From F1-120-MAGs023 sp038228615 (GTDB taxonomy: Bacteria > Actinomycetota > Acidimicrobiia > IMCC26256 > PALSA-610): 7,216 nt of DNA. This document shows positions 1 through 6,154 of this stretch, one piece after another (positions within the stretch are counted from its first letter, which is position 1; each line of letters opens with the position of its first letter). Both the position numbers and the translations under genes were made by a program. The notes beneath the pieces are model-generated. The model saw only the letters and a program-made list of their open reading frames with translations, did no database searches and had not been told where the DNA came from. The stretch spans positions 1 to 7,216 of the forward strand of contig JBBRPC010000203.1 of the NCBI GenBank assembly GCA_038228615.1, read 5' to 3'.

Positions 1-1
1 C

Positions 2-1303
2 AGCCCGTTTTCGATCAAATTTCCCGACGGAACAACCGAAATCCAAACCCAAGCAGCTGTGTGGGATCCTGCCACCAATAAGGCACACCGCGTTGATCCG
101 CCCGACGACGGCAACGTGTTTTGTGGGGCGGCAACCATTCTCGGTGACGGCACCGTCGTCGCAGTAGGGGGATTGAGCCCGTACTGGGGTTGGTCGTCAC
201 GCGGTACGCCCGCGGTATTGCTGTTCGATCCGATCACCGAAACATGGTCGTGGGCACCCCCCATGAACAAAGGCCGCTGGTATCCCACGATTACCGAAAC
301 GATGGACGGTGGCGCCGTCGTGGTTGGCGGTCGCGACGACAACCACAAGCCCAACTGGGATATCGAAAAGATCGGGCCACTCCCCGCAACGACGCCGCAG
401 CTCGTGGGGAGCTACAACCTCGATTGGCAGCAGGGGCTCTACCCGAACCAGTTCTTGCTACCGAACGGCCAAATCTTCACGTTTGCCGGTAACCGCTCAG
501 ACTTTATGAATCCGGCCAACTGGCGTATCAACAAGGGGCCTGTTCCGCTCGCTCCCCAGTTCGACTATCCCAGTGCGGTTCCGCTGCCGATCGTCGCAGG
601 AGGCCCACTCCAGGTCCAGGTGTACGGAGGCAAGGACAAGTTCGCCGGCACCGATACTGCGTTCGCTGAGCGCATCAATCTTTCGTCGCCAACCCCCACG
701 TTTACCGCTACGACGCCGATGCCCCAAGCGCGCGCGAACATGAACTCCGTGCTGCTTCCCGACGGCAAGATCCTTGTTGTTGGCGGAAACGGCCAAGGCA
801 ACTTCAATGTCGGCTATCTGCAGACACTCATGTACGACCCGGTCGCCGATACGTGGACACCACTCGTGAGCCAAGTCAGACGCCGGGCGTACCACTCAAC
901 GGCATTGCTGCTCCCCGACGGACGCGTCCTGTCGGCCGGCGACAATGGCGGGGCTCCTGGCGGCGGTAACCAACTGGAGATCTATTCGCCGCCCTATCTC
1001 TTTCAGGGCACCCGTCCTGCCATCACGTCCGCGCCAGCCGCGGCGATATGGGGAACGAACATCTCCGTGGCTACCTCGTTGCCAGTTGCCAAACTCGTGC
1101 TCATCGCCCCCACCGCTACGACGCACGCGACGAACATGCACCAGCGAATGGTGCAACTCACCACAGCACCGCTCCCTGCGGGCGGCAACGGGCTGAGCAC
1201 CACGATCCCAAGTGACGGCAGCGTTCCGCCCGGGCCGTACATGCTGTTCGCGCTCGACGCAAACGGTGTGCCATCGGTCGCCACGTGGATCCAAATCAAT
1301 TGA
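2..1303 (+). CDS. Galactose/glyoxal oxidase-like copper radical oxidase, C-terminal part (5' end outside window)
   Basis: The frame is open from the window edge, so the gene starts upstream; the GTG at 59 lies in the middle of a beta-propeller blade and is not a believable start. 433 residues are visible. Counting that GTG as residue 1, the copper radical oxidase signature is complete: Cys22 in NVFC (thioether Cys), Tyr75 in GRWYPT (its crosslink partner), Tyr278-His279 in AYHSTALLLPDGRV (axial Tyr and Cu ligand) and His356 in THATNMHQR (second His ligand). Kelch-type blades recur (DGTVVAVGG, DGGAVVVGG, DGKILVVGG). From about residue 303, NQLEIYSPPYLF begins the C-terminal early-set (DUF1929) domain. 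The family oxidises primary alcohols or aldehydes to aldehydes or acids and makes H2O2, usually outside the cell. The position of the galactose oxidase stacking Trp290 appears to be Asp93, so a glyoxal oxidase/GlxA-like activity is more likely than true galactose oxidase. Substrate and signal peptide cannot be judged here. Confidence 0.9.
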   Translation, partial: SPFSIKFPDGTTEIQTQAAVWDPATNKAHRVDPPDDGNVFCGAATILGDGTVVAVGGLSPYWGWSSRGTPAVLLFDPITETWSWAPPMNKGRWYPTITETMDGGAVVVGGRDDNHKPNWDIEKIGPLPATTPQLVGSYNLDWQQGLYPNQFLLPNGQIFTFAGNRSDFMNPANWRINKGPVPLAPQFDYPSAVPLPIVAGGPLQVQVYGGKDKFAGTDTAFAERINLSSPTPTFTATTPMPQARANMNSVLLPDGKILVVGGNGQGNFNVGYLQTLMYDPVADTWTPLVSQVRRRAYHSTALLLPDGRVLSAGDNGGAPGGGNQLEIYSPPYLFQGTRPAITSAPAAAIWGTNISVATSLPVAKLVLIAPTATTHATNMHQRMVQLTTAPLPAGGNGLSTTIPSDGSVPPGPYMLFALDANGVPSVATWIQIN

Positions 1304-1321
1304 TGGCAAACTTCACGGTCG

Positions 1322-1343
1322 GTTGATGGCCGCGCCACCCAAC
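1322..1343. terminator. Weak stem-loop between convergent genes
   Basis: GTTG (1322-1325) pairs with CAAC (1340-1343), and TGGC (1327-1330) with GCCA (1334-1337), around a CGC loop with a small internal loop. It lies in the 41-bp gap between the oxidase stop and the M16 stop, where a shared terminator would be expected. No T-run follows on either strand, so it is at best a Rho-assisted or weak terminator. Confidence 0.2.
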
Positions 1344-1344
1344 T

Positions 1345-2598
1345 TCAACGAGAAAAGTCGGCCTCGCTGAAGGGGCCGACAACGGCAAGCGTGCGCGGTT
1401 GATCGCGCAAGACGCGATCGACAACGCGCGCGATGTCGTCGAGCGAGACTCGATCGACGCGTGCCGCGAGCTCGTCGAGACTCGGGATCTCGTTATCGAC
1501 GAGTTCACCACGTCCGAGGCGACGCATACGCGAGGACGACGTTTCTAACGACATCGCAAGCGAGCCCTTCAAACTTCCCTTCGCGGAGTTCAGTTCACGC
1601 TCAGTCACGGTGCCTTCCCCGATCAGGCGATCGACTTCAGCATGAATGACATCGAGCGTTTCGTGGACACGTTCGACTGCCGTACCCGCATAGATGCCAA
1701 GAAAGCCTGCATCCTCGAACGCAGCCCGAAACGAGTAGACCGAATACGCAAGTCCGCGTTCTTCACGCACTTCCTGAAAGAGTCTCGACGCCATACCGCC
1801 GCCGAGGATCTGATTCATGACTGTGAGGGCATAGCGATCGTCGTCGTGTTGAGCAAACGAACGGGTACCTAACACGAGGTGCGCTTGCTCGGTATCACGT
1901 TCGATCAATCCGATCGACGTGGATGCACCAGCGACCTGGTTGGTTCGAATTGGACGCAACGGCGCGTCGATCGGAGTGTTGTCGCGTACGAGTTGCGTGA
2001 ACTGGCCGTGATCGAGGTTTCCGGCCGCGGCGAATACGACGTTGCCAGGTACGTAGTGCGCGCCGTGATATTGCGAAATCGACTCACGACTCATCTCGGT
2101 CACGGTCGACGTGAAACCGATGACTTCGCGACCGAGAACGTGATCGGGGAACATCACGCTTCCGAACAGATCGTGGACAAGGTCGTCTGGCGTGTCGTCG
2201 CGCATCCCGATTTCTTCGAGAATGACTTGGCGCTCGGTCTCCACCTCGTCGGGACGAAACGAAGGACGAAACACGACGTCGCAGAGCACTTCTGTCGCAA
2301 GGGTGATTTGCTCGCTCGGTACGCGAACGTAAAACACCGTTTGTTCGTGCGAGGTGAACGCATTCATCTCGCCGCCAACTGCTTCGATCGTCTCTGCGAT
2401 CTCCCGCGCCGAACGGGTGTCGGTGCCTTTGAAGAGCAGATGTTCCAAAAAGTGACTCGAACCGGCTTGTGGATCAGTCTCGTCGCGCGCGCCGGTACCG
2501 ACCCACGCACCGAGGGTCACCGATCGCAATTGTGGCAGCGCTTCGGTGACGACACGCAGTCCGGAATCGAACCGCGAGCGCTCGATGGCCTCAGTCAT
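1345..2598 (-). CDS. M16 family zinc metallopeptidase (PepR/processing-peptidase-like)
   Basis: This is a 417-residue protein, the usual size for single-chain bacterial M16B peptidases. The inverted zinc motif is intact: His49, Glu52 and His53 in HFLEH (two His ligands, Glu as general base), with the distal ligand Glu129 in RQVILEEIG, 75 residues after His53 as in mitochondrial beta-MPP. Glu122 is also conserved. The second domain carries the GGGMASRLFQEVREERGLAYSVY segment split here as GGGMASRLFQ (266-275) and RGLAYSVY (281-288), with the Arg/Tyr pair used in substrate binding. No signal peptide is seen, so it should be cytoplasmic. The family cleaves short or unfolded peptides; the exact substrate is unknown. 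The ATG overlaps the pnp stop codon as ATGA and has no Shine-Dalgarno sequence, so translation is probably coupled to pnp. The same neighbour follows pnp in M. tuberculosis (pepR, Rv2782c), which supports orthology, but I give no symbol on synteny alone. Confidence 0.95.
   Translation of the reverse strand: MTEAIERSRFDSGLRVVTEALPQLRSVTLGAWVGTGARDETDPQAGSSHFLEHLLFKGTDTRSAREIAETIEAVGGEMNAFTSHEQTVFYVRVPSEQITLATEVLCDVVFRPSFRPDEVETERQVILEEIGMRDDTPDDLVHDLFGSVMFPDHVLGREVIGFTSTVTEMSRESISQYHGAHYVPGNVVFAAAGNLDHGQFTQLVRDNTPIDAPLRPIRTNQVAGASTSIGLIERDTEQAHLVLGTRSFAQHDDDRYALTVMNQILGGGMASRLFQEVREERGLAYSVYSFRAAFEDAGFLGIYAGTAVERVHETLDVIHAEVDRLIGEGTVTERELNSAKGSLKGSLAMSLETSSSRMRRLGRGELVDNEIPSLDELAARVDRVSLDDIARVVDRVLRDQPRTLAVVGPFSEADFSR
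1351..1380 (-). terminator. Terminator-like hairpin inside the last codons of the M16 gene
   Basis: On the minus strand GTCGGCC (1380-1374) pairs perfectly with GGCCGAC (1363-1357) around a 10-nt loop and is followed at once by TTTTCT (1356-1351). A 7-bp GC-rich stem plus a short T-tract fits an intrinsic terminator. It sits within the codons for the final residues VGPFSEADFS, before the TGA at 1347-1345, so transcripts ending in the T-tract would lack the stop codon. The pairing may simply reflect the conserved VVGPF...DF protein ending. Confidence 0.35.
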
Positions 2599-5075
2599 CG
2601 ACGCCGCGGACCACCACTGCCACTGCGGCGGTTGCGATCGTTGCCGCCACGACGGTTTCCACCGCGGTCGCCTCCGTCGCCGCCACCAGTACCGCGTTCG
2701 GCTTCAGGACCGAGCTCGCCAAATTCGCTGATGGCGTCGCCCTCCCACGTCGATTCGAAACTGACAGTCTCCACTCCGGCAGCGGCAGAACTCGTCGCTT
2801 CGCCACGGTCGCCACGGTCGCCACGATCTTCGCGAGGCGGTCGGTCGGCACGTGCCGGACGGTCGCCGCCCCCACCACCATCGGTGGGCGCTTCGTCGCC
2901 AACAAGGGTGAGCGACAGCTTGCCGTTTTGGTCGATGTCGTCGACCCGAACCTCAATTTCGTCGCCGAGGTTCACGACATCTTCAACCCGGTCGATGCGC
3001 TTGCCGCGCCCAAGCTTCGAGATGTGGATCAGACCATCGCGGCCAGGCAAGATATTGACGAACGCACCAAACTTGGTGATGTTGACAACCTTGCCCTGAT
3101 AGACCGCGCCGAGTTCAGCGGTGGGCGGATCGAGGATCAGCATGATGCGACGCTGCGCCTCTTCGACCCGCGCCGACTCTTTCGAGCCGATCGACACGAT
3201 GCCAACCATGCCATTGTCGCTGACTGCGATGTCGGCACCGGTGTCTTGTTGAATCGTGTTGATGACCTTGCCTTTGGGCCCGATCACCTCACCGATCTTG
3301 TCCATCGGAATTTCGAAACTGATGATCTTCGGAGCACTCTCGCGCACCTCGGAACGTGGTGCGTCGATCGCTTCGGCCATCACCGCAAGGATCTTGAGGC
3401 GAGCTTCTTTGGCTTGCTGGAGCGCAGCACCGAGCACATCAGCCGGGATACCGGAGATTTTTGTGTCGAGTTGTAGCGCTGTCACGAATTCGCTCGTGCC
3501 GGCAACTTTGAAGTCCATGTCGCCGAACGCGTCTTCCGCGCCGAGGATGTCGGTCAGCGTTGTGTACTTACCTTCGGCGAAGACGAGACCCATCGCGAGT
3601 CCAGCGACCGGTGCTTTGATCGGTACGCCAGCGTCCATCAGGGAAAGCGTTGATCCGCACACCGACGCCATCGATGTCGAACCGTTGGACGCGAGCACAT
3701 CACTCACCACACGCAGCGCGTATGGCCACTCCTCAACGGAGGGAAGCACCGGAACCAGGGCGCGTTCTGCGAGCGCACCATGGCCGATTTCGCGGCGCTT
3801 CGGCGAACCGACTCTGCCCGTCTCGCCTGTGGAGAACGGCGGGAAGTTGTAGTGATGCATGTAGCGCTTTTTGTCGTCGAGCGACAGCGAATCGACCATC
3901 TGTTCCATGCGCATCATGCCAAGTGTCGTCACTGACAACACTTGGGTTTCTCCACGCTGGAAGAGGCCGGTGCCGTGCGCTGTTGTCAGCACTCCGACCT
4001 CGGCGCTCAAGGGACGCAAATCTGCTGGCCCACGGCCATCGATACGCGCGCCTTCGTTCACAATGCGGCTCCGCACGACCTTCTTTTGCACGCTACGGGC
4101 AGCCCGTTTGACCTGCGCTGCACGATCCGCGAATGCGCCAGGCGCTGCAGCGGTTCCCACCAACGTAGCGAGCAGGTCGCTATCAATTTCGGTGAGCTTT
4201 TCGTTGCGGTCGTGCTTGTCTGCGATCTTCATCGCGTCGCCGACGGCACCTTTGGCTTGCGCTTCGACGGCCGCGTACACGTCATCGTCGAAATCGCTAT
4301 GAATCTGGTATTCGATGGTTTCGATCTTGCCGTGAGCAGCTTCGACTTTGGCCTTGAGCTGCAGCTGCAATTGCACCGACGCGGCGATCCACTTCTTGGA
4401 CTCTTCAAGACCTTCGGCGATGACATCTTCGGTGACCTTCGGGGCGCCATCTTCGTACATTTCCCACGAACGTTCGGTGCCACCAGCCTCCACCATCATC
4501 ACCGCAACATCACCGTCGTCGAGCTGCCGGCCTGCAACCACGATCTCGAAGGTTGAACGGTCGCCCTCTTGGAACGTGGGGTGCGCGACCCATTCGCCAT
4601 TGAGGTGCGCAAGACGCACCGCGCCGATCGGACCGTTGAACGGAATACCACTAATCATCAGCGCTGCCGACGCGCCGTTGATCGAAGCGACGTCGTGCGG
4701 GTTTTCCTGGTCGGCGCCGAGGATCGTGGCGACAACCTGGACTTCGTTACGGAACCCTTCGGGGAAACTCGGACGCAACGGCCGGTCGGTCAGGCGGCAG
4801 GTGAGGATCGCTTGTTCCCCTGGGCGGCCTTCACGACGGAAGAACGATCCGGGGATTTTGCCTGCTGCGTACATCCGCTCTTCCACCTCGACAGTGAGGG
4901 GGAAAAAGTCGATGCCCTCACGGGGCTTCGACGTACACACGGTGCTCAACAACACTGTGTTGCCGACCTTGACGACTACGGCACCATCGGCAAGGTTGGC
5001 AAGTTTGCCAGTTTCAAAGGACATTTCGAGGCCATCGGCATTGACCGGACCAGATACATGAATGGCGTCACCCAT
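2595..5075 (-). CDS. pnp: Polynucleotide phosphorylase (polyribonucleotide nucleotidyltransferase)
   Basis: This enzyme degrades RNA 3'-to-5' with phosphate, releasing nucleoside diphosphates, and can run in reverse to add tails; it is a trimeric cytoplasmic exoribonuclease. The 826 residues show the standard order: first RNase PH domain with FFRREGRP (78-85), a helical linker (about 220-340), second RNase PH domain, KH domain (about 582-645, GPKG at 599-602) and S1 domain (about 655-725). Catalytic positions of the second core are present: Ser466-Thr467-Ser468 in the SNGSTSMASVCG phosphate-binding loop, and Asp515 and Asp521 in AEDAFGDMDFKVAGT, matching E. coli Asp486 and Asp492. After residue 728 comes an unusual tail of about 98 residues rich in Gly, Arg and Asp. 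The ATG at 5075 is preceded by GAGAGGAG with a 9-nt spacer. It follows rpsO by 219 bp, and its stop overlaps the M16 start by 4 nt. The leader can fold over the ribosome binding site. Confidence 0.99.
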   Translation of the reverse strand: MGDAIHVSGPVNADGLEMSFETGKLANLADGAVVVKVGNTVLLSTVCTSKPREGIDFFPLTVEVEERMYAAGKIPGSFFRREGRPGEQAILTCRLTDRPLRPSFPEGFRNEVQVVATILGADQENPHDVASINGASAALMISGIPFNGPIGAVRLAHLNGEWVAHPTFQEGDRSTFEIVVAGRQLDDGDVAVMMVEAGGTERSWEMYEDGAPKVTEDVIAEGLEESKKWIAASVQLQLQLKAKVEAAHGKIETIEYQIHSDFDDDVYAAVEAQAKGAVGDAMKIADKHDRNEKLTEIDSDLLATLVGTAAAPGAFADRAAQVKRAARSVQKKVVRSRIVNEGARIDGRGPADLRPLSAEVGVLTTAHGTGLFQRGETQVLSVTTLGMMRMEQMVDSLSLDDKKRYMHHYNFPPFSTGETGRVGSPKRREIGHGALAERALVPVLPSVEEWPYALRVVSDVLASNGSTSMASVCGSTLSLMDAGVPIKAPVAGLAMGLVFAEGKYTTLTDILGAEDAFGDMDFKVAGTSEFVTALQLDTKISGIPADVLGAALQQAKEARLKILAVMAEAIDAPRSEVRESAPKIISFEIPMDKIGEVIGPKGKVINTIQQDTGADIAVSDNGMVGIVSIGSKESARVEEAQRRIMLILDPPTAELGAVYQGKVVNITKFGAFVNILPGRDGLIHISKLGRGKRIDRVEDVVNLGDEIEVRVDDIDQNGKLSLTLVGDEAPTDGGGGGDRPARADRPPREDRGDRGDRGEATSSAAAGVETVSFESTWEGDAISEFGELGPEAERGTGGGDGGDRGGNRRGGNDRNRRSGSGGPRRR
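2800..2826 (-). repeat. Three 9-bp tandem units in the pnp tail
   Basis: TCGCCACGG occurs at 2800-2808 and 2809-2817, followed by TCGCCACGA at 2818-2826. On the coding strand these encode the DRGDRGDRGE stretch of the PNPase tail. The units stay in frame, so copy-number change would lengthen or shorten the disordered tail without breaking the gene. Confidence 0.75.
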
Positions 5076-5081
5076 AGGTGC

Positions 5082-5144
5082 ACGCTCCTCTCAGTTGTCA
5101 CCCGCGCCGAGCGCGGGTGGTGAATCGCTCTGGAGAGGAGACGT
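5082..5144 (-). promoter_or_regulatory. pnp leader stem-loop that pairs the ribosome binding site
   Basis: The inner hairpin is a perfect 9-bp GC-rich stem: 5099-5107 with 5111-5119, 3-nt loop. Around it, the pnp Shine-Dalgarno GAGAGGAG (5092-5085) pairs fully with CTCCTCTC (5140-5133). The outer stem is extended by 2 bp inward (5093-5094 with 5130-5131) and 3 bp outward (5082-5084 with 5142-5144), with single bulges at 5132 and 5141. The structure ends 6 nt before the pnp ATG. In E. coli and in Streptomyces, pnp leaders or rpsO-pnp intergenic hairpins are cut by RNase III, and in E. coli PNPase then represses its own synthesis; a similar role is inferred here. Pairing was found by reading, not by energy calculation. 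Confidence 0.6.
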
Positions 5145-5266
5145 TCCCAGTGGTCAGCGTCTCGGCCAGCAACCGTCGATCAGGACAGTGCCGAGGCGGT
5201 GGCAACCGGCAACCTCCACCTCTTCGCAAAGCGTGGGGCAGAACGGTGAATTATTGGTTCGCCGCG

Positions 5267-5286
5267 GGAGTGCAGTGTCGCACTCC
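5267..5286 (-). other. Hairpin just downstream of rpsO
   Basis: GGAGTGC (5267-5273) and GCACTCC (5280-5286) form a perfect 7-bp stem with a 6-nt loop, beginning 8 nt after the rpsO TAA in transcript order. No T-run follows, so full intrinsic termination is unlikely. It could be a 3'-end stabiliser for rpsO mRNA, a partial terminator, or a processing site separating rpsO from pnp messages. The rest of the 219-bp gap shows no ORF of merit and no convincing promoter. Confidence 0.45.
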
Positions 5287-5294
5287 GTGCCTAG

Positions 5295-5552
5295 TTAGCG
5301 GCGGATACCCAGTTTGGCGATCAATGTCCGATACCCCTCGACATCTTTTGCCTTGAGGTAGTCGAGCAGGCGACGCCGACGCCCGACCAGCATCAACAGG
5401 CCTCGCCGTGAGTGATGGTCCTTTTTATGGGACTTCAGGTGTTCGGTGAGGTGTTGGACGCGCTCGGTGAGCAACGCGATCTGCACTTCCGTGGACCCAG
5501 TGTCGGTGTCGTGGCGGCGGTGCTCGGAGATCGTTGCGGTCTTGTTCGGCAT
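5295..5552 (-). CDS. rpsO: 30S ribosomal protein S15
   Basis: The 85-residue product is close to the 89 of E. coli S15 and covers the whole family. Recognisable segments are TGSTEVQIALLTERVQHL (19-36), the 16S-binding block HLKSHKKDHHSRRGLL (38-53), then LVGRRRRLLDYLKAKD and the terminal LIAKLGIRR. S15 binds the central domain of 16S rRNA early in small-subunit assembly and contributes to an intersubunit bridge. The ATG at 5552 begins the conserved start; the upstream region has only a weak GGGA-type ribosome binding site about 12 nt or more away, which is unusual for a highly expressed ribosomal protein and may reflect leader control. pnp follows after 219 bp on the same strand, the near-universal arrangement. 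Confidence 0.98.
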   Translation of the reverse strand: MPNKTATISEHRRHDTDTGSTEVQIALLTERVQHLTEHLKSHKKDHHSRRGLLMLVGRRRRLLDYLKAKDVEGYRTLIAKLGIRR

Positions 5553-5560
5553 GTGCGAAA

Positions 5561-5584
5561 AAAGCTTTCCCAGGTAAACGCTTT
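5561..5584 (-). promoter_or_regulatory. Candidate rpsO leader hairpin
   Basis: On the minus strand AAAGCGTTT (5584-5576) can pair with GAAAGCTTT (5569-5561) around ACCTGG, with one G-A mismatch and one G-U pair, ending 8 nt before the rpsO ATG and followed by TTTCGCAC. It includes the only Shine-Dalgarno-like bases (GGGAAAG). S15 is known to repress its own mRNA through unrelated leader folds in several phyla, so a regulatory role is plausible, but the stem is AU-rich and weak. Confidence 0.25.
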
Positions 5585-5595
5585 GGCTAGGCCAT

Positions 5596-5614
5596 CTTCA
5601 GGACAGTCCCGAAG
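5596..5614. promoter_or_regulatory. Inverted repeat upstream of rpsO
   Basis: CTTCAGGAC (5596-5604) and GTCCCGAAG (5606-5614) form a near-perfect palindrome with one mismatch and a central base. It lies 43 bp upstream of the rpsO ATG and 51 bp past the stop of the P-loop gene. It could be an operator, part of the rpsO leader, or a weak terminator; no T-run follows on the minus strand. I see no convincing -35/-10 pair near it. Confidence 0.3.
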
Positions 5615-5665
5615 CGACCACAGAGGCTACCACGCCCCTTGTTTGGCACGAGGATCGGTAGCGGC

Positions 5666-6145
5666 TCAATGTGATGCTGGTGGGGAGTCAAACATGGCCT
5701 GCTCGACAGCATCGGGCGCATGGAAGAGTGGAATCCACCCGTCGAGGTCGGTGCGGCGGATCGGGTAGCTGTCCCAGGGCGGCAGCAAGTTCCGCGCCGC
5801 GATCCGTTGCCAGAGTTCGTCGACAGGCAAGTCGAGGTAGTGCAGTTCGACGCCGACACCAATGGCGCGGGCCACGGTTCGCATCTCGTCACGTTCGATC
5901 CGCGCCCAGAGCCCGAAATCGAGGACCACGCTCAGACCAAGGCGCAGGATCTCTTGGGCGAGCTGCCAGAGTTCATGCTCGACCTTCTGCTGGGTCGGTA
6001 TGTCCCAAGGAGTGGAGCCGAGGGCCCACATCCATTCATCTTTCGTGAGACGCACGGCGCTGCGGTCCGCGGCGAGCTGCCGAGCGAGCGTGGTCTTGCC
6101 CGCCCCGGGCAACCCGCAGGTGAGCAGTAGTCGCGTCTCGCTCAT
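5666..6145 (-). CDS. P-loop kinase-like ATPase (AAA_33 / zeta-toxin-like fold)
   Basis: A 159-residue stand-alone P-loop protein. Walker A is GLPGAGKTT (11-19). LTKDEW (33-38) places an Asp/Glu pair where small-molecule kinases of the chloramphenicol phosphotransferase/zeta/gluconate kinase type bind their substrate. A hydrophobic strand SVVLDFGLW (72-80) is followed by Arg82 and Arg85, and YLDLPVDELWQRIAARN (103-119) is the usual strand plus lid-approach helix of this group. It probably phosphorylates a small molecule or RNA end with ATP; the substrate cannot be read from sequence. It starts 9 nt after the stop of the membrane-protein gene and has no clear Shine-Dalgarno sequence, suggesting coupled translation. 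No antitoxin-like partner adjoins it, so a toxin role is not supported. Similar proteins are widespread single genes in actinobacteria. Confidence 0.85.
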   Translation of the reverse strand: MSETRLLLTCGLPGAGKTTLARQLAADRSAVRLTKDEWMWALGSTPWDIPTQQKVEHELWQLAQEILRLGLSVVLDFGLWARIERDEMRTVARAIGVGVELHYLDLPVDELWQRIAARNLLPPWDSYPIRRTDLDGWIPLFHAPDAVEQAMFDSPPASH

Positions 6146-6154
6146 GTGCCCGAG

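Noticed and set aside
896..1309. Minus-strand open frames antisense to the oxidase gene
   Set aside because: They overlap a gene with a full catalytic signature and show Arg-rich, domain-free translations.
2800..2826. RGD triplets in the PNPase tail as a cell-adhesion motif
   Set aside because: The protein is cytoplasmic and the triplets come from a simple 9-bp repeat in a Gly/Arg/Asp tail.
1879..3099. A 406-codon open frame on the plus strand across the M16/pnp junction
   Set aside because: It lies wholly antisense to two certain genes, its product is Ser/Pro/Arg-rich with no domain, and it arises from the codon bias of the opposite strand.
3942..4556. Plus-strand open frames of about 140-240 codons antisense to pnp (several between 3256 and 5123)
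   Set aside because: All are shadows of the pnp gene, with no ribosome site and no recognisable domain.
5185..5230. GGTTGCC duplicated in the rpsO-pnp gap, and an AATAAT near 5250 as a pnp promoter -10
   Set aside because: Two 7-bp copies are within chance, and no matching -35 element lies at the right distance from the AATAAT.
5666..6145. P-loop protein as a zeta-type toxin of a toxin-antitoxin pair
   Set aside because: The upstream partner is a secreted membrane-anchored protein, not an antitoxin, and the fold is shared by many harmless small-molecule kinases.
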